From: Celeribacter sp. HF31
GTDB lineage: Bacteria > Pseudomonadota > Alphaproteobacteria > Rhodobacterales > Rhodobacteraceae
Length of the DNA stretch: 64,000 bases
Assembly: GCF_011806455.1 (NCBI RefSeq)
Contig: NZ_JAATOT010000004.1
Location: 372,001-436,000, forward strand
Reading direction: 5' to 3'
Shown piece by piece: positions 1 to 10,385 of this stretch (the stretch's first letter is position 1; every line of letters starts with the position of its first letter). The position numbers and the translations under genes are program-made. The notes under the pieces are model-generated. The model was given only the letters and a program-made list of their open reading frames with translations, made no database searches and was not told the DNA's origin.

Positions 1-989
1 CGTCATCTTCCCAGCGCACAACCTTCAGGAAGACGGAATAGTGGTGGCCCAGACCGGGGCGCTTCTCGGGTGGGGTGATCAGCGAAAAGACGGCGGAAAC
101 CCGTTGCTCTTCGATGCCCAGCGAAGAGACATGCGTGTCGGCGCGCGGCGCGAGACGGATCAGCCGGGCCTCGAGCGCAGGCGTGCCGCCCCAGCGTTCG
201 ACCATGGCACGGGCGCCGATCTCAAGACCCACGGCGTCAGAGGACAGCAAATCCGCCTCGATCTCCAGATCGGCGACATCGCCGATGGACAAGAGCGGCG
301 AGCCGACCGTGACCGCGTGCTCAGAGACCTGCGTGATCGCCAAAACCTTGCCTGCCGCCGGCGCAGTGATCTCGACACAGCAGGTTTCGCCAGTCCGCAG
401 CGACGCCCCCGGTTCGATCAACGCGGCCTCTGCGCGGGCCAGTGAGGATTCGGCCATCTGGACGTTCGAGGCGGAGGCATCGCGGGCGGCAACGCGCAGC
501 GACAAAAGTTGTTGCGCATCTTCGAGGGCTGTGAGTGAGGAGACGCCCCGCGCGACGAGTGCCTTGGTGCGCTCATATTGGTTTTGGGCATAGGACAGCT
601 CTTCGTCGGACTGCCGCAACTGCGCGCCTGCGAGATCGGCGGCGGCACGGGCCTCGCGCACGGCGGCCTCCAACTGCACGCGGGTCCGGGCGTCGATGAG
701 CGAAGGCGCGATGGGTTCGACCTTGGCCACCACGGTCACACCCGCCTCGACCGCATCGCCCTCTTCGACAGGCGACCGCAGAGCCGTGCCCGCAATCGGC
801 GCAGAGACCTCATAGAGGTTGCGGATCTTGGTTTTGCCATCGGCATTGATCGTCACCTGCATCGGCCCCCGGGTCACAGGCGCCAGATCGACGGCCACGG
901 GATGCGGGCGAAAGGCGATGAACAGGAGCGCCACGACGAGTGCGCCAACGATCAGGGTCAAAAGCGATTTACGGGACTTGGAGGTCATG
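1..989 (-). CDS. HlyD/MacA-like periplasmic adaptor subunit (3' end outside window)
   Basis: Translation from ATG at 989 begins MTSKSRKSLLTLIVGALVVA, a short basic N-terminus followed by one membrane anchor (about residues 8-26). The next stretch (VTRGPMQVTINADGKTKIRNLYEVSAPIAG) is a typical barrel-sandwich/lipoyl-like region of membrane-fusion proteins, and a helical-hairpin region follows. The frame stays open to the first base of the window, so the C-terminus is missing. It lies two bases downstream of the permease stop codon and is surely cotranscribed with the permease and ATPase. By family, such adaptors bridge an inner-membrane transporter to the periplasm or an outer-membrane channel. 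The substrate cannot be inferred. Confidence 0.85.
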
Positions 990-991
990 GG

Positions 992-3358
992 TCACTCCCG
1001 GGTTTTCATAACGGAAACAAGGTCAAGCCGGTCAATCCGCTGTCGCACCAGTAGCACGGAGGCCAGCGCCGTGCCCAGTACAACAACGGAGGCCGTGGCA
1101 TAGGCGGCGGGCGGAAGGACCATCGGAATGGTGTAGAGATCGGAGGCGAAACTGGCGGCCATCAGGTGGCCAAGCCCGTAGCCGATGAGCCAGCCCAAAG
1201 GCTGCGCCAGCGCGGCGATCAGCATGATCTCTCCGATCAGGATGTAGGAGACCTCCCAATTCGAGAATCCGAGAATGCGCAGGGAGGCCAATTCGCGGGC
1301 GCGCTCGGAAAGCTGAATGCGGGCGCTGTTATAGGTTAGGCCGACGGTGATCAGGATGGCGACCACGCTGAACAACCCGTTCATGATCGAGATGTTCTCT
1401 TCGACCGTGGCGTCGAATGAAGCTTTCATATCGGTGACGCGCACGGCGCCGGAGATCAGCGGCGTGTCCTTGATGGCGCGGTTGAACGCGTCGTCTTCGG
1501 TGGGATCAAGCGTGACATTGGCGACCGAAATTTGCGGCACGCTGCGGGTCAGGTGGGACATGGCCTCGCGGGTCATGAAAGCGCCGAGGCCAAAGAATTG
1601 CTCAGTGACGCCCGCCACCGTCAAGCTGTAGGTCTCGCGCCGCCCGCTCATGAATTCCACTTCGACGGAATCGCCGGGAGCAAGGCGCAGGACTTCGGCC
1701 ACGCGGGTGGTGATCAAAAGGCCGGGGCCGTCCACCTCGACCACGCGGCCCGCCTCGTCGATGGAGCGCGCCAGAGTGGCGCCCGCGCCGCGTGTGGTGA
1801 TCGACAGCTGTTTCTCCAACGGCCCGTTGCGCAGGGTCACGGGCGTGAACAATTCGCCCTCGACCTCCATCACGCCGGGCAGGGTGCGGATGTCTTCGAG
1901 CGCGGATAGGCTGCGTTCTTTTGTGAAGAGCAAGACGATGTCTTCGCGATTCGATTGGTTAAAGGCGATGTCGGCGATGCTGCTCATCGAATAGGAGAAA
2001 AAGCCCACCGAAATCATGATCGCCACCGCCAAAGACAGGCCAATGGCGGAAAAGGCCGCCCGCAGTGGCCAGCGAAACAGCGAGCGCCAGATCATCATCG
2101 AGGGTTGGCTGAGACGCAGCGCTGCCAATGCCCGGTCGAAGAGACTGCGTTTGAACCGGGGCGGCGCGGGCGGCGACATGGCGACAGCGGGCGGCAGAGC
2201 GGCGGCCCCCATGGCGGAGCGCAGCGCGCCAACGGCGGCGGTCAAAAGCGCGAGGAATCCCGAGATCGCATAGGCATCATAGGAGACGTTGAAAATCAGA
2301 TAGGGGAATTTGAAATATTGCGCATATTCGCCCGCCATCCAGCGCGCCGACAGGCCGCCGGTGACCCAGCCGATCACAACGCCCAACACGGCGGTCAGCC
2401 CGGCCAAAAGCACGTAATGCGCGGCGATGTGGAGATCGGTGTAGCCAAGCGCCTTGAGCAATCCGATCTCGGCGCGCTCAAGCGCGATGATCCGCCCGAT
2501 CACCATATTGACGAGAAAGGCGGAGATGCCAAAAAACACCGGCGGCAGGATGGTCGCCATGTTCTTGAGCTGTTTGATTTCGGTGGCGATGAAAGCGTTG
2601 GAGGCCTGTTCATCGCGGCCATGCGCGCCGGTGCCCCCATAAGGCTCCAACAGCGTATCCAGAGCCTCGATCACCTGATCTTCCTGGGCACCTCGCGAAA
2701 GGCTGAGCGTCACGGAATTGAAGGCGCCGGACATGTCGAAAGCGGAGGCCAGCATCGCCTGCGGCATCCAGAGAATGCCAAAGCTCTCGTCATCGGGCAT
2801 CAGCGTGCCGGGGCCGATGGCATAGACGAATTCGGGCGACAGCGCCGTGCCGGTGATGGTCAGGCGGCGTTTCTGGCCGGACATCAACGCCTCGAAAGTA
2901 TCGCCGATCTCAAAGCCATTGGCCTCGGCGAAGGGTTCATTGACCATGACCTCGTCGCTGGCTTGCGGATCGGGCAGGCGGCCCGCGCGCAGGAGCGGCA
3001 CATTGAGCGTCGGCAGCGCGCCCGTGTCGGGCAAAGACAGCGCAAGGCCTGTCGCCGATTTCACCCGCCCCGGCAGATCGAGCATGAGATATTCCTGCAC
3101 CCGTGCCTCGGCGGTCTGCACGCCGGGAAGGGCGGAGATTTCGGTCAAAAGCGGACGCGGTGCCTTTTCGGTCATCGCCCAGACATCGGCAAATTCATTG
3201 CGCTCGTAAAAGGCCGCCAAAGTGTCGTCCAGCGCCCGGTACATGCCAAAGGCCGTCAAAAGAATCATCACCCCGCAAGCGAGCACCAAAGCGATGGCCA
3301 GCGACTGACCCCAAAGCCGTCTGAAATCGCGCAGGAGTTTTTTGTCGAGCGCATGCAT
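992..3358 (-). CDS. ABC transporter permease, FtsX/MacB-like
   Basis: A protein of about 788 aa with an N-terminal transmembrane helix, a large extracytoplasmic domain, a central block of three helices (about residues 270-390), a second single helix and periplasmic domain, and a C-terminal three-helix block. This is the duplicated FtsX-domain layout of the LolC/MacB-type permeases that have two FtsX modules. The ATG at 3358, two bases after the ATPase stop, is preferred. In-frame GTG codons at 3367 and 3364 overlap the ATPase end and are alternatives. It forms a three-gene unit with the ATPase upstream and the adaptor downstream, so it probably exports or extracts a small molecule, peptide or lipid. 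Confidence 0.88.
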   Translation of the reverse strand: MHALDKKLLRDFRRLWGQSLAIALVLACGVMILLTAFGMYRALDDTLAAFYERNEFADVWAMTEKAPRPLLTEISALPGVQTAEARVQEYLMLDLPGRVKSATGLALSLPDTGALPTLNVPLLRAGRLPDPQASDEVMVNEPFAEANGFEIGDTFEALMSGQKRRLTITGTALSPEFVYAIGPGTLMPDDESFGILWMPQAMLASAFDMSGAFNSVTLSLSRGAQEDQVIEALDTLLEPYGGTGAHGRDEQASNAFIATEIKQLKNMATILPPVFFGISAFLVNMVIGRIIALERAEIGLLKALGYTDLHIAAHYVLLAGLTAVLGVVIGWVTGGLSARWMAGEYAQYFKFPYLIFNVSYDAYAISGFLALLTAAVGALRSAMGAAALPPAVAMSPPAPPRFKRSLFDRALAALRLSQPSMMIWRSLFRWPLRAAFSAIGLSLAVAIMISVGFFSYSMSSIADIAFNQSNREDIVLLFTKERSLSALEDIRTLPGVMEVEGELFTPVTLRNGPLEKQLSITTRGAGATLARSIDEAGRVVEVDGPGLLITTRVAEVLRLAPGDSVEVEFMSGRRETYSLTVAGVTEQFFGLGAFMTREAMSHLTRSVPQISVANVTLDPTEDDAFNRAIKDTPLISGAVRVTDMKASFDATVEENISIMNGLFSVVAILITVGLTYNSARIQLSERARELASLRILGFSNWEVSYILIGEIMLIAALAQPLGWLIGYGLGHLMAASFASDLYTIPMVLPPAAYATASVVVLGTALASVLLVRQRIDRLDLVSVMKTRE

Positions 3359-3360
3359 GA

Positions 3361-4068
3361 TCACCACACGATCTCGGAGGGCGCGATGCGGGTGTCATTG
3401 GTGGCGACTGAGGCGATATTGCCGTCCTGAAACCGCACCACGCGATGTGCCATGGCCTGAATGGCGGCGTTATGCGTGATGACGATGGCGGTGGTGCCGA
3501 GGTCCTCATTGATCTCGCGGATTGCCTCCAGGACCTGCACCCCCGTGCTGCTGTCCAAGGCGCCGGTGGGTTCGTCGCACAACAACACTTCGGGCCGTTT
3601 GGCGATGGCCCGCGCGATGGCGACGCGCTGTTGTTGGCCGCCGGAAAGCTCGGCCGGGAAATGGTCGATCCGGTCGCTCATCCCGACGCGTTCCAGTGCC
3701 TCCTCGGCCCGCATCGGATTGGGGGCGATGTCGGTGACCATCTGGACGTTTTCGCGGGCGGTGAGCGAGGGCACGAGGTTGTAGAACTGAAACACGAAGC
3801 CGACGTGATCGCGGCGAAACCGTGTGAGCGCCCGGTCGGATTGCACCGTCAGATCGAGATCGCGGAACATCACCTTGCCCGAGGTGGCGTGATCCAGACC
3901 GCCTAAGATGTTCAAAAGCGTGGACTTGCCCGACCCCGACGGCCCCAAGAGGACCGTCAACTCGGAAGCGTAAAGATCGAGATCGACGCCAGAGAGCGCA
4001 TGCACCTCCGCACCGCCGGTGCGGTAGGTCTTTACCAGCTTCTCGGTATGAAACACGGTCTCGGGCAT
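3361..4068 (-). CDS. ABC transporter ATP-binding protein, LolD/MacB-type
   Basis: The 235-aa ATPase has every NBD motif in order: Walker [10 protein letters not shown] (about residues 42-50), signature [14 protein letters not shown], Walker [13 protein letters not shown], and the H-loop histidine in VITHNAAI. The CDEPTGALD form is typical of the LolD/MacB/FtsE class that drives mechanotransmission permeases. A strong Shine-Dalgarno (AGGAGG) lies just ahead of ATG 4068. It is the first gene of the ATPase-permease-adaptor operon. It powers the neighbouring permease at the inner membrane. The substrate is unknown. Confidence 0.92.
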   Translation of the reverse strand: MPETVFHTEKLVKTYRTGGAEVHALSGVDLDLYASELTVLLGPSGSGKSTLLNILGGLDHATSGKVMFRDLDLTVQSDRALTRFRRDHVGFVFQFYNLVPSLTARENVQMVTDIAPNPMRAEEALERVGMSDRIDHFPAELSGGQQQRVAIARAIAKRPEVLLCDEPTGALDSSTGVQVLEAIREINEDLGTTAIVITHNAAIQAMAHRVVRFQDGNIASVATNDTRIAPSEIVW

Positions 4069-4161
4069 GAGGATCCTCCTGGGGCCAGTTTACACCCGCC
4101 CAGAGTTATGACCATGAAACGGATCAAATTGCACGTTCCGTCGCTGTCCCCTATCTGTGCC

Positions 4162-7100
4162 TCAATAATCGCGCTCGAAAAACACGCCGAGGCCGGTGTC
4201 GCCTTCGGAACTGACCGATCCTTTGACCGTCACGTTGCGCGTGGCGTCATAATTGAGGTTGATCACAGATTTTCCGGCATTGTCTATGGTTACGTCCGTG
4301 TAGAGCGAATCCGAGATGTATTTGCCCAGCTTGAGCGCGCTGCTGCCCTCTTCGGAGGTCTGAAGGTCGAGATCGTCCAACCCGAAACTGTCCCGGATCG
4401 AGCCGACGAGACCGCTGCCGCCGCCTGTCAAAGTGGCCACCGCATCCGCCATCTGCGCGGCTTGCAATGCGGACATTTGGCTCAGGTCCTTGCCGAACAA
4501 AAGCTGGGCGAGGATTTCGTCATCCGGCAGCGCGGGCGAGGAACTGAGTGTCAGCTCGGGCGAGCTGAGCGGGCCTTCGGTGATCAGCCTGACCGTCATC
4601 GTGTCGGTCTCGGTCTCGGCCACCAGCCGCAGGATCGGGTCCAACTCGCCCTGAAGCGTGATCGCGCCTTCCTCCATCGTGATGCGTTTGCCCAAAAGCG
4701 ACAAGCGCCCACGGATCAAGGAAAACTGCCCGACAGGGATCACATCGGCGGTGGTGCCACGAATGCGCAGACGCCCGCCCAATTCGGCGTCCAAGCCACG
4801 CCCGCGCACGAAAATCCGATTGGGCGCGGAGAGCGTGACATCAAGCCCATAGGCAACGGAAGACCCGCTGCCTTGCTCGCTTTGGATCAACCCTGCGCGA
4901 TCCCGGGTCTGGGTCACGGCGGAGGGCGCACCGCGATGGGTGATGTCGGGAATGTCGCCACCACTGCCCAAAGCGGCGGGGGAGACGGTGATGTCGGTTT
5001 CACCCAACGTCAGATCGCCGGTGATTGTAGCACTGCCGGTCAGGGGGCCGGACACAGTCAGGGCGCCATTGATCGAGGTGCTGTAAAGCTGCGGATCGGT
5101 GAGGCCGAGGGCGTTGAGGCTGATCGACAGGTTGGCGGGGACGCTTCCGCTCACGGTCAAAGAGCCAGAGGTCGAGATCGACCCGCCGGTGTCGGCGGCG
5201 GCCTCCACGTCAATCTGCGCCTGTTCGCCATTGAGCGTGACCACGCCGCGATTGATGGTGAGCGCCAGCCCGGCTGAAGAGACCACAACGCGCGCGCCGG
5301 GGGTGATTTGGGCCTGCCCCCTGACGGACGACAGCGCCAGCGGGCCGTTCACCCCAAGATCGAACCGTGCCGTGCCTTGGGTCAGCGCGGCGGTGGTGAA
5401 GCGGTTGGACAGGCCCAGAGGTGCCGTGCCCGAGAGATCTAGATCGGCGCGGGCAAAGTCTTGCGTCAGCGTGCCGGAAAGCGTGGCGGTCGAGCCGCCG
5501 GGGCCGGTCATTTCGGCACGCGTCGTCCACGGGCTATCCGCGCCGAGGTAGGACATTTCGGCATCGAGCGTTGCAGGGCCGTCGAGAGCTACGCCAAGAC
5601 GCGCGACGTTGTCCAGCCGTCCGCTCACGCTCAGCGTCCCGCTGTCGGAGGTGAGCGCGCCTTTTGCCTCCGCCGTGACGGCCTGCGTCGTCATCGTGCC
5701 CTCGCGCAGCGTCATCCCGGTTTGGTCGCGCAGCGCAGACAGGTGAATGTCGCTGGTGCCGCCGATCAGCGTGTCGAGTTGGTCAATCCCGGTGCGCAGG
5801 CCGGTGCCGGTGGCATCGGCCTCAATGTCGAAGGTGCCGTTGAGCGGCGAGACACTGCCTTGCGCGGTGGCGCTGACGGCGCCGGCCAGATCGAGGCCGG
5901 AAAGTGCCGCGAACCGCGCAAGCCGGGGCGTGTCGAGCGACATGCGCCCGGTGAATTCAAAACCCGCGTCCAGCCCGTCAATGCTACCGGACGCAGTGGC
6001 GCGAGTGGCGTCGGTGCGCGCCTCAAGGCTTTGAATGGCAAAGGGCTGTCCCTCGCGCCAAAACACTTGCGCGGTGAGTGCGGGGGCGGTGCCGACGGCC
6101 TCTTGCAGGGCGGGGTCTTCGGAGGCAAAGCCTTGAACCGTCAGGCCAAACCGCGCTTTGATCGCGCCCAGAATGGTGCCCGCATCGGACCTCTGACGGG
6201 AAAGCGTGCCTTGCGCGCCGAGGCGTGCGGCGTCGATGACGAGCCCGTCTTGGCGATAGCCTTCAAGATCAATGTTCGCGTTCCAGCCTTGCCCGCGCGT
6301 CACATCGTATTTGGCGAGAATTTCGGCCTTTTGCACCATGGCGCGCGCGCTGCCGAAGGGCAAAAGCACGGGGCGCTCATCGGGGCTTTCGAGTGTGCCG
6401 GAGACCGAGAATGCGCTGGGCCAGCCGTCCGTGCCAATGGTCGTAGCCCCGATCAGCGACAGCGTGCGGGTCGAAAGTGCAAAACGTTCGAGATCAAATC
6501 CGCCTGCGGGATAGGACAGGCCTTCGGCGGTGAGCGTCGAGGAGGGGCCGAAGAATTGCGCATAGTCTGCGCTGAACAGCGGGGTCAGATCGCCCGAGAG
6601 ATCGGCGGAAAAACGGCGGGGGGCTGCGGCCTCGGGGGCGTCTGGATCGACCTCGGCCTTGAGCGCGACCTGTCCGGTCAGGCGATCTTCGCCCTGGGTG
6701 GCCAAGGCAATGTCGGCGGCGAAATCATCGAGGGGACCCGCACCTTTCGCGGTGAGCGACAAAGGCGGCGATCCCGGCAGGTTTGCGAGTGTCGAGACGA
6801 TGCCACCCGCGCCCTCGGTCAGCGCAATGTCGAGATCGAGCACTTCGCTGGCGTTGTCATAGGACACGTCCACGGAAAACTGTCCCTCGGCGGCATCGAG
6901 TCGTTCGATTTCGAGTGCGGCCTCGCCTGAGCCATCGGCCAGTTTCGCGGACCCGCTCAGCGACAGATCGACCGCCTCGCCGAGTTTGAGGACGGGCGCG
7001 CCGAGGTGAACGCGCTCCGCCTCGATGGCGCCGATGTCGATAGAGACGGGCAGTTCGGGAAGGGCGAAAGGCGTGGCCTCCGGGTCGGGAAGATCGACGC

Positions 7101-7455
7101 CCTCGCTGGAGGTGTCAGGCAGGCGCTCGAAGATGATTTCTTCGGCGGCGATGCGGGTGACCTCGACACGCCCGGCCAAAAGCGCGGATCGGCTCCAGTC
7201 CAGTTCGGCATTCTTGAGCGTGAACCAGACGCCGGTGTCATCGGCGATGGTCAGCTCGTCCATCGTGGCGGTGGAAGACAGAAGGCCTCGGAAGCCTTCA
7301 ATACGAATATCGCGCCCGGCGCCGGAGAGATTGTCCTCGAGAAAGCCAACAATCATCGAGCGGTCGCGGGCGGTCTCAGGTGCGTTTTCTGTGGCATCCT
7401 GTGCCAGAAGTGTCGCGGGGAACAGCAGCGTGGAGGCGAGAAGAAGGTGTTTCAT
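4162..7455 (-). CDS. tamB: Translocation and assembly module protein TamB (DUF490)
   Basis: A protein of 1097 aa with an N-terminal signal or anchor sequence (MKHLLLASTLLFPATLLAQ), a long repetitive beta-rich body typical of bridge-like AsmA/TamB proteins, and a C-terminal DUF490 domain (about residues 760-1097, ending in FFERDY). The ATG at 7455 overlaps the tamA stop in TGATG, and a TTG at 7458 is an alternative. Translational coupling to tamA supports the call. By family, TamB spans the periplasm from the inner membrane and works with the Omp85 protein TamA in outer-membrane protein insertion or phospholipid transport. Confidence 0.93.
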   Translation of the reverse strand: MKHLLLASTLLFPATLLAQDATENAPETARDRSMIVGFLEDNLSGAGRDIRIEGFRGLLSSTATMDELTIADDTGVWFTLKNAELDWSRSALLAGRVEVTRIAAEEIIFERLPDTSSEGVDLPDPEATPFALPELPVSIDIGAIEAERVHLGAPVLKLGEAVDLSLSGSAKLADGSGEAALEIERLDAAEGQFSVDVSYDNASEVLDLDIALTEGAGGIVSTLANLPGSPPLSLTAKGAGPLDDFAADIALATQGEDRLTGQVALKAEVDPDAPEAAAPRRFSADLSGDLTPLFSADYAQFFGPSSTLTAEGLSYPAGGFDLERFALSTRTLSLIGATTIGTDGWPSAFSVSGTLESPDERPVLLPFGSARAMVQKAEILAKYDVTRGQGWNANIDLEGYRQDGLVIDAARLGAQGTLSRQRSDAGTILGAIKARFGLTVQGFASEDPALQEAVGTAPALTAQVFWREGQPFAIQSLEARTDATRATASGSIDGLDAGFEFTGRMSLDTPRLARFAALSGLDLAGAVSATAQGSVSPLNGTFDIEADATGTGLRTGIDQLDTLIGGTSDIHLSALRDQTGMTLREGTMTTQAVTAEAKGALTSDSGTLSVSGRLDNVARLGVALDGPATLDAEMSYLGADSPWTTRAEMTGPGGSTATLSGTLTQDFARADLDLSGTAPLGLSNRFTTAALTQGTARFDLGVNGPLALSSVRGQAQITPGARVVVSSAGLALTINRGVVTLNGEQAQIDVEAAADTGGSISTSGSLTVSGSVPANLSISLNALGLTDPQLYSTSINGALTVSGPLTGSATITGDLTLGETDITVSPAALGSGGDIPDITHRGAPSAVTQTRDRAGLIQSEQGSGSSVAYGLDVTLSAPNRIFVRGRGLDAELGGRLRIRGTTADVIPVGQFSLIRGRLSLLGKRITMEEGAITLQGELDPILRLVAETETDTMTVRLITEGPLSSPELTLSSSPALPDDEILAQLLFGKDLSQMSALQAAQMADAVATLTGGGSGLVGSIRDSFGLDDLDLQTSEEGSSALKLGKYISDSLYTDVTIDNAGKSVINLNYDATRNVTVKGSVSSEGDTGLGVFFERDY

Positions 7456-9230
7456 CAAAAGGCCTGCCCGATGCCGATGTAAATCTGAATCCCGTCGCCA
7501 GTGTCGCCGGAGACAGGTGCCGCGAGGTCAAAGCGGATCGGCCCGAAACCCGTGTTGTAGCGCAGGCCAAGACCCGCGCCCGCGTGCCATTCGGCGTCCT
7601 CGCCGGGGAGCGCTGTGGTGCCGATCCCGCCCAGATCGTAAAAGCCGACGGCGGAAATATTGCCTTTGACCTTGGCGCGCAATTCGCCGGAGAGGCCGAC
7701 AAAGCTTGACCCGCCGGTTTCATTGCCGCCGCCCAGATCGACATCGAGCGACTGGTAGGGCTGGCCGCGCACGGTGCCGCCGCCGCCGGAGAAAAACAGC
7801 ATGTCGGGGGGCACTTCGGTAAATTCTGCACCAGAAATCGACCCGAGTTGCAGCCGCCCCGCAAGGGTGAAACGATCATCGCCACCGAAGGACAGATAGC
7901 CCCGCCCGTCGGCAAAGACGCGCACGCCGCTGGCAGAGTCATCCAGTCCGACGAAGGGCATGATTTCCGCTTCGAAATAGGTGCCTTGGGTCGGGTTCAG
8001 CGAATTGTCCCGCGTGTCGCGGGAGCCTTCGAAGGGCAGGATCAGGTGAGAGAAGTTGCGATATCCCAGATCATCTTCGACCTCAGAATAGCGATAGCCG
8101 ATGCCGCCGTAAAATGTTGAATTTGGGGAGGTTTCCACATCGAAGCCCAGCGTGAATTCGCCGCTGTCAGAGAGGAAATCCGGCTCGTCGAGATGTTCCA
8201 TGGTGGCGCCCAGAACCAGTGTGGTCTTGCGCGTCACCGTGGCCGGGCGACGGTAGGAGGTGGAGACCGTGACATCGACACCTGTGTTGCCGCCGAGGCC
8301 GGAAACCTCGCCGTCAAAGCGCAGCCTGTCGGCATTGTCGGTCAGGTTGCGATGCATCCAATAGGCGCTGAGCGTGCCGCCTTCGAGCGAAGAAAGCTCG
8401 GCGCCGAACCCGAACCGCCGCGGCTTTTCATCGACCAGCGTGGCGATGATGTCGAGGCTGCCATCGTCATTTAACGTGTCCGCTTCGCGCAGCGTGATGG
8501 ACCGGAAGGTCCCGGTTTTCTGCAGCCGTTTGGTCACCAGATCCAGCTTTTCGGGGTGGTAGGCCGAGCCTGTCGCCAGATTGGAAATCCGCGCCAGACG
8601 GCTTTCGCGCACAGTTGTGGTGCCGGCAAACCGCAACCGGCCCAGGGTGACCGCAGGGCCTGGGTCGATCTCGACATCGACATCGAGGGTCTGGGTGGGA
8701 TGATCGGCAATGACCGTCTGATCTTTGGGCTGTGCCTTGGCATGAGAGGCCTCGCGCCAGCTCTTGATCGCGGCGTCTGTCGCCTCACCAACCAGATAGG
8801 AATGGGCCACTTCACCGCGCCGGAAATCCTCGGGAAGCTCCGTGCCCCTGGCAAGCGGCGCAATGGTGGTGTCGCCAAAGACAAATCGCGGACCGGGGGT
8901 CACCTCAATCGTCACCGTGTTGATCTGCGCGGGCAGGGACACCAAGGACATGGAGGCACCTTCACGCCCGTCGACACGGATCGAAATCTGAGGGCCATAA
9001 TAGCCTTCGCGGTAGAGCGTGCCGATCAGCGCGCGGTAATCCGATTGCACGGCGGCCATGATTTCTTCGGGGGCCGTGACATCCGTATCGGCGGCCTCAA
9101 TCACGGCAGAGGCGCCCCTGAGCCGCTTCGTGAGATCCTCGCCTGCGGAAGTCTCGAAACGGACGTCAAAGGCCTGAGCCGCCGTGGCGCAGACCATGAA
9201 CGCGGTGGTCAATCTGAATATTTGAAGCAC
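7455..9230 (-). CDS. tamA: Omp85-family outer membrane assembly protein TamA
   Basis: From GTG at 9230 the protein is 591 aa: signal peptide ending near ATAAQAFDVRF, POTRA-type domains (about residues 30-260), then a 16-strand surface-antigen/D15 barrel ending in the expected C-terminal phenylalanine (YIGIGQAF). The open frame runs on to 9869, but the extra N-terminus has no homology-like character and is antisense to the PhnA-type gene, so the GTG directly before the signal peptide was chosen. It is followed with overlap by tamB, the canonical pair. It acts in the outer membrane as the barrel partner of TamB. Confidence 0.9.
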   Translation of the reverse strand: MLQIFRLTTAFMVCATAAQAFDVRFETSAGEDLTKRLRGASAVIEAADTDVTAPEEIMAAVQSDYRALIGTLYREGYYGPQISIRVDGREGASMSLVSLPAQINTVTIEVTPGPRFVFGDTTIAPLARGTELPEDFRRGEVAHSYLVGEATDAAIKSWREASHAKAQPKDQTVIADHPTQTLDVDVEIDPGPAVTLGRLRFAGTTTVRESRLARISNLATGSAYHPEKLDLVTKRLQKTGTFRSITLREADTLNDDGSLDIIATLVDEKPRRFGFGAELSSLEGGTLSAYWMHRNLTDNADRLRFDGEVSGLGGNTGVDVTVSTSYRRPATVTRKTTLVLGATMEHLDEPDFLSDSGEFTLGFDVETSPNSTFYGGIGYRYSEVEDDLGYRNFSHLILPFEGSRDTRDNSLNPTQGTYFEAEIMPFVGLDDSASGVRVFADGRGYLSFGGDDRFTLAGRLQLGSISGAEFTEVPPDMLFFSGGGGTVRGQPYQSLDVDLGGGNETGGSSFVGLSGELRAKVKGNISAVGFYDLGGIGTTALPGEDAEWHAGAGLGLRYNTGFGPIRFDLAAPVSGDTGDGIQIYIGIGQAF

Positions 9231-9425
9231 ACTCGGCCTTCCCAACAGACGGCCCCCCCGTCCAATACACAGGACGACTATGCGGTGTTCGTAGACGAGT
9301 TTAAAGGGGGTTTTCCTGACGCTTTCGTGTGTGGCGGCAGTTTGCCGCTTGCTCCGAAGCCGACGTCTCCTTAAAGCCTGTTCGCATATCGCAAACAGGT
9401 TCATCAAATGAAGGAGACCGAGATC

Positions 9426-9932
9426 ATGCAATGTGAGATTTGTGGCGCTGAGGGCTCTTTGACTGCGGTTGCGGTTCAGCCGCGCAGCGAGACGGTGAGC
9501 CTGTGTGAGACCTGTGCGAATGGCCTGAAAGGCGATGCGGTTCCCGAAGGGCATTGGCAGGCGCTCACCACCGCCATGTGGTCCGAAAACGATGCGGTCA
9601 AGGTCGTGTCCTGGCGCTTGCTCAATCGGTTCCGCGACGAAGCCTGGGCGGCGGATGCTTTGGACATGCTCTATCTGGAGCCTGAGGTGGAAGAGTGGGC
9701 TAAGGCGGCTGGTCCCGAGGTGATCCACCGCGACAGCGTCGGCGCTGTGCTGTCCTCGGGCGATACGGTCGTTCTGATCAAGGATCTTCCGGTCAAGGGC
9801 GGTGGGTTTACCGCCAAACGCGGCACGGCTGTGCGCGGGATTTCTCTCGTGCCGGACAATGCGGGTCATATCGAGGGCCGTGTCGAAGGCCAGCGGATCG
9901 TGATCCTGACCGAGTTTGTAAAGAAGCGCTAA
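9426..9932 (+). CDS. PhnA-domain protein with N-terminal zinc ribbon
   Basis: The 168-aa protein begins MQCEICGAEG and has paired cysteines CxxC (residues 3-6) and CxxC (about 26-29), a zinc-ribbon pattern. Its C-terminal 60 residues (SGDTVVLIKDLPVKGGGFTA and onward) match the PhnA/YjdM domain. AAGGAG lies 9-10 bases before ATG 9426, so this start is preferred over the ATG at 9408. Despite the name, PhnA-domain proteins are not established phosphonate enzymes, and their role is unclear. It is a single gene, closed by a perfect hairpin terminator shared with the convergent cold-shock gene. Confidence 0.85.
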   Translation: MQCEICGAEGSLTAVAVQPRSETVSLCETCANGLKGDAVPEGHWQALTTAMWSENDAVKVVSWRLLNRFRDEAWAADALDMLYLEPEVEEWAKAAGPEVIHRDSVGAVLSSGDTVVLIKDLPVKGGGFTAKRGTAVRGISLVPDNAGHIEGRVEGQRIVILTEFVKKR

Positions 9933-9940
9933 AATGCAAA

Positions 9941-9968
9941 AAACGCCCGCAGATCGCGGGCGTTTCTC
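9941..9968. terminator. Bidirectional rho-independent terminator
   Basis: A perfect 10-bp stem AAACGCCCGC / GCGGGCGTTT (9941-9950 and 9956-9965) with a 5-base loop, A-rich before and T-rich after. It lies between the convergent PhnA-type gene and the cold-shock gene and can serve both. Confidence 0.85.
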
Positions 9969-9992
9969 TTTCGTGGTCTCGTGCGCCTGAGA

Positions 9993-10199
9993 TTAGGCGA
10001 GAACGAGGTTCACCGCAGATTCGCGACCGTCACGGCCGGCTTCGATGTCGAAGGTAACCTTCGCGCCATCGGCCAGGCCGGTGAGGCCAGAGCGCTCAAC
10101 GGCAGAGATGTGCACGAACACGTCTTTGCTGCCGCCTTCCGGCTGAATGAAGCCGAAACCTTTGGTGGAATTGAACCATTTCACGGTGCCATTGGCCAT
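9993..10199 (-). CDS. Cold-shock protein CspA family
   Basis: The 68-aa protein [20 protein letters not shown] is a single cold-shock domain with intact RNP1 (KGFGFI) and RNP2 (DVFVHIS) motifs. It binds single-stranded RNA and DNA and acts as an RNA chaperone. A long stretch (10200-10385) without another gene precedes it, long enough for the structured leader that many csp genes carry, though no leader element is proven here. It ends towards the shared terminator at 9941-9968. Confidence 0.96.
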   Translation of the reverse strand: MANGTVKWFNSTKGFGFIQPEGGSKDVFVHISAVERSGLTGLADGAKVTFDIEAGRDGRESAVNLVLA

Positions 10200-10385
10200 C
10201 GTGTTTACTCCTGTTTGTCTTGTCGCTCGCGAGAGTGCAGCGACCCGGCGTCGTCGTAGTCGTTCGATGACTGTGGCCGGTTAGGGAGAACAGAAGGGTC
10301 GAAAGAGGTAACTTAGCGAGGGGGACTATGGCAGGTTTCGGGGGGTAAAGATAGGGGAATTTTGTGGGGTTGGTTGAGGTGGAGA

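Noticed and set aside
1955-3430. Long plus-strand open frame of 491 codons opposite the ABC permease
   Set aside because: Its translation is His/Arg/Gly-rich with no domain, the typical shadow of a GC-rich gene; the permease and ATPase on the other strand are clear.
5461-6930. Plus-strand open frame of 489 codons opposite tamB
   Set aside because: Antisense shadow; composition is not protein-like and tamB is certain.
9231-9869. N-terminal extension of tamA by 213 codons
   Set aside because: It is antisense to the PhnA-type gene and would place the signal peptide inside the protein.
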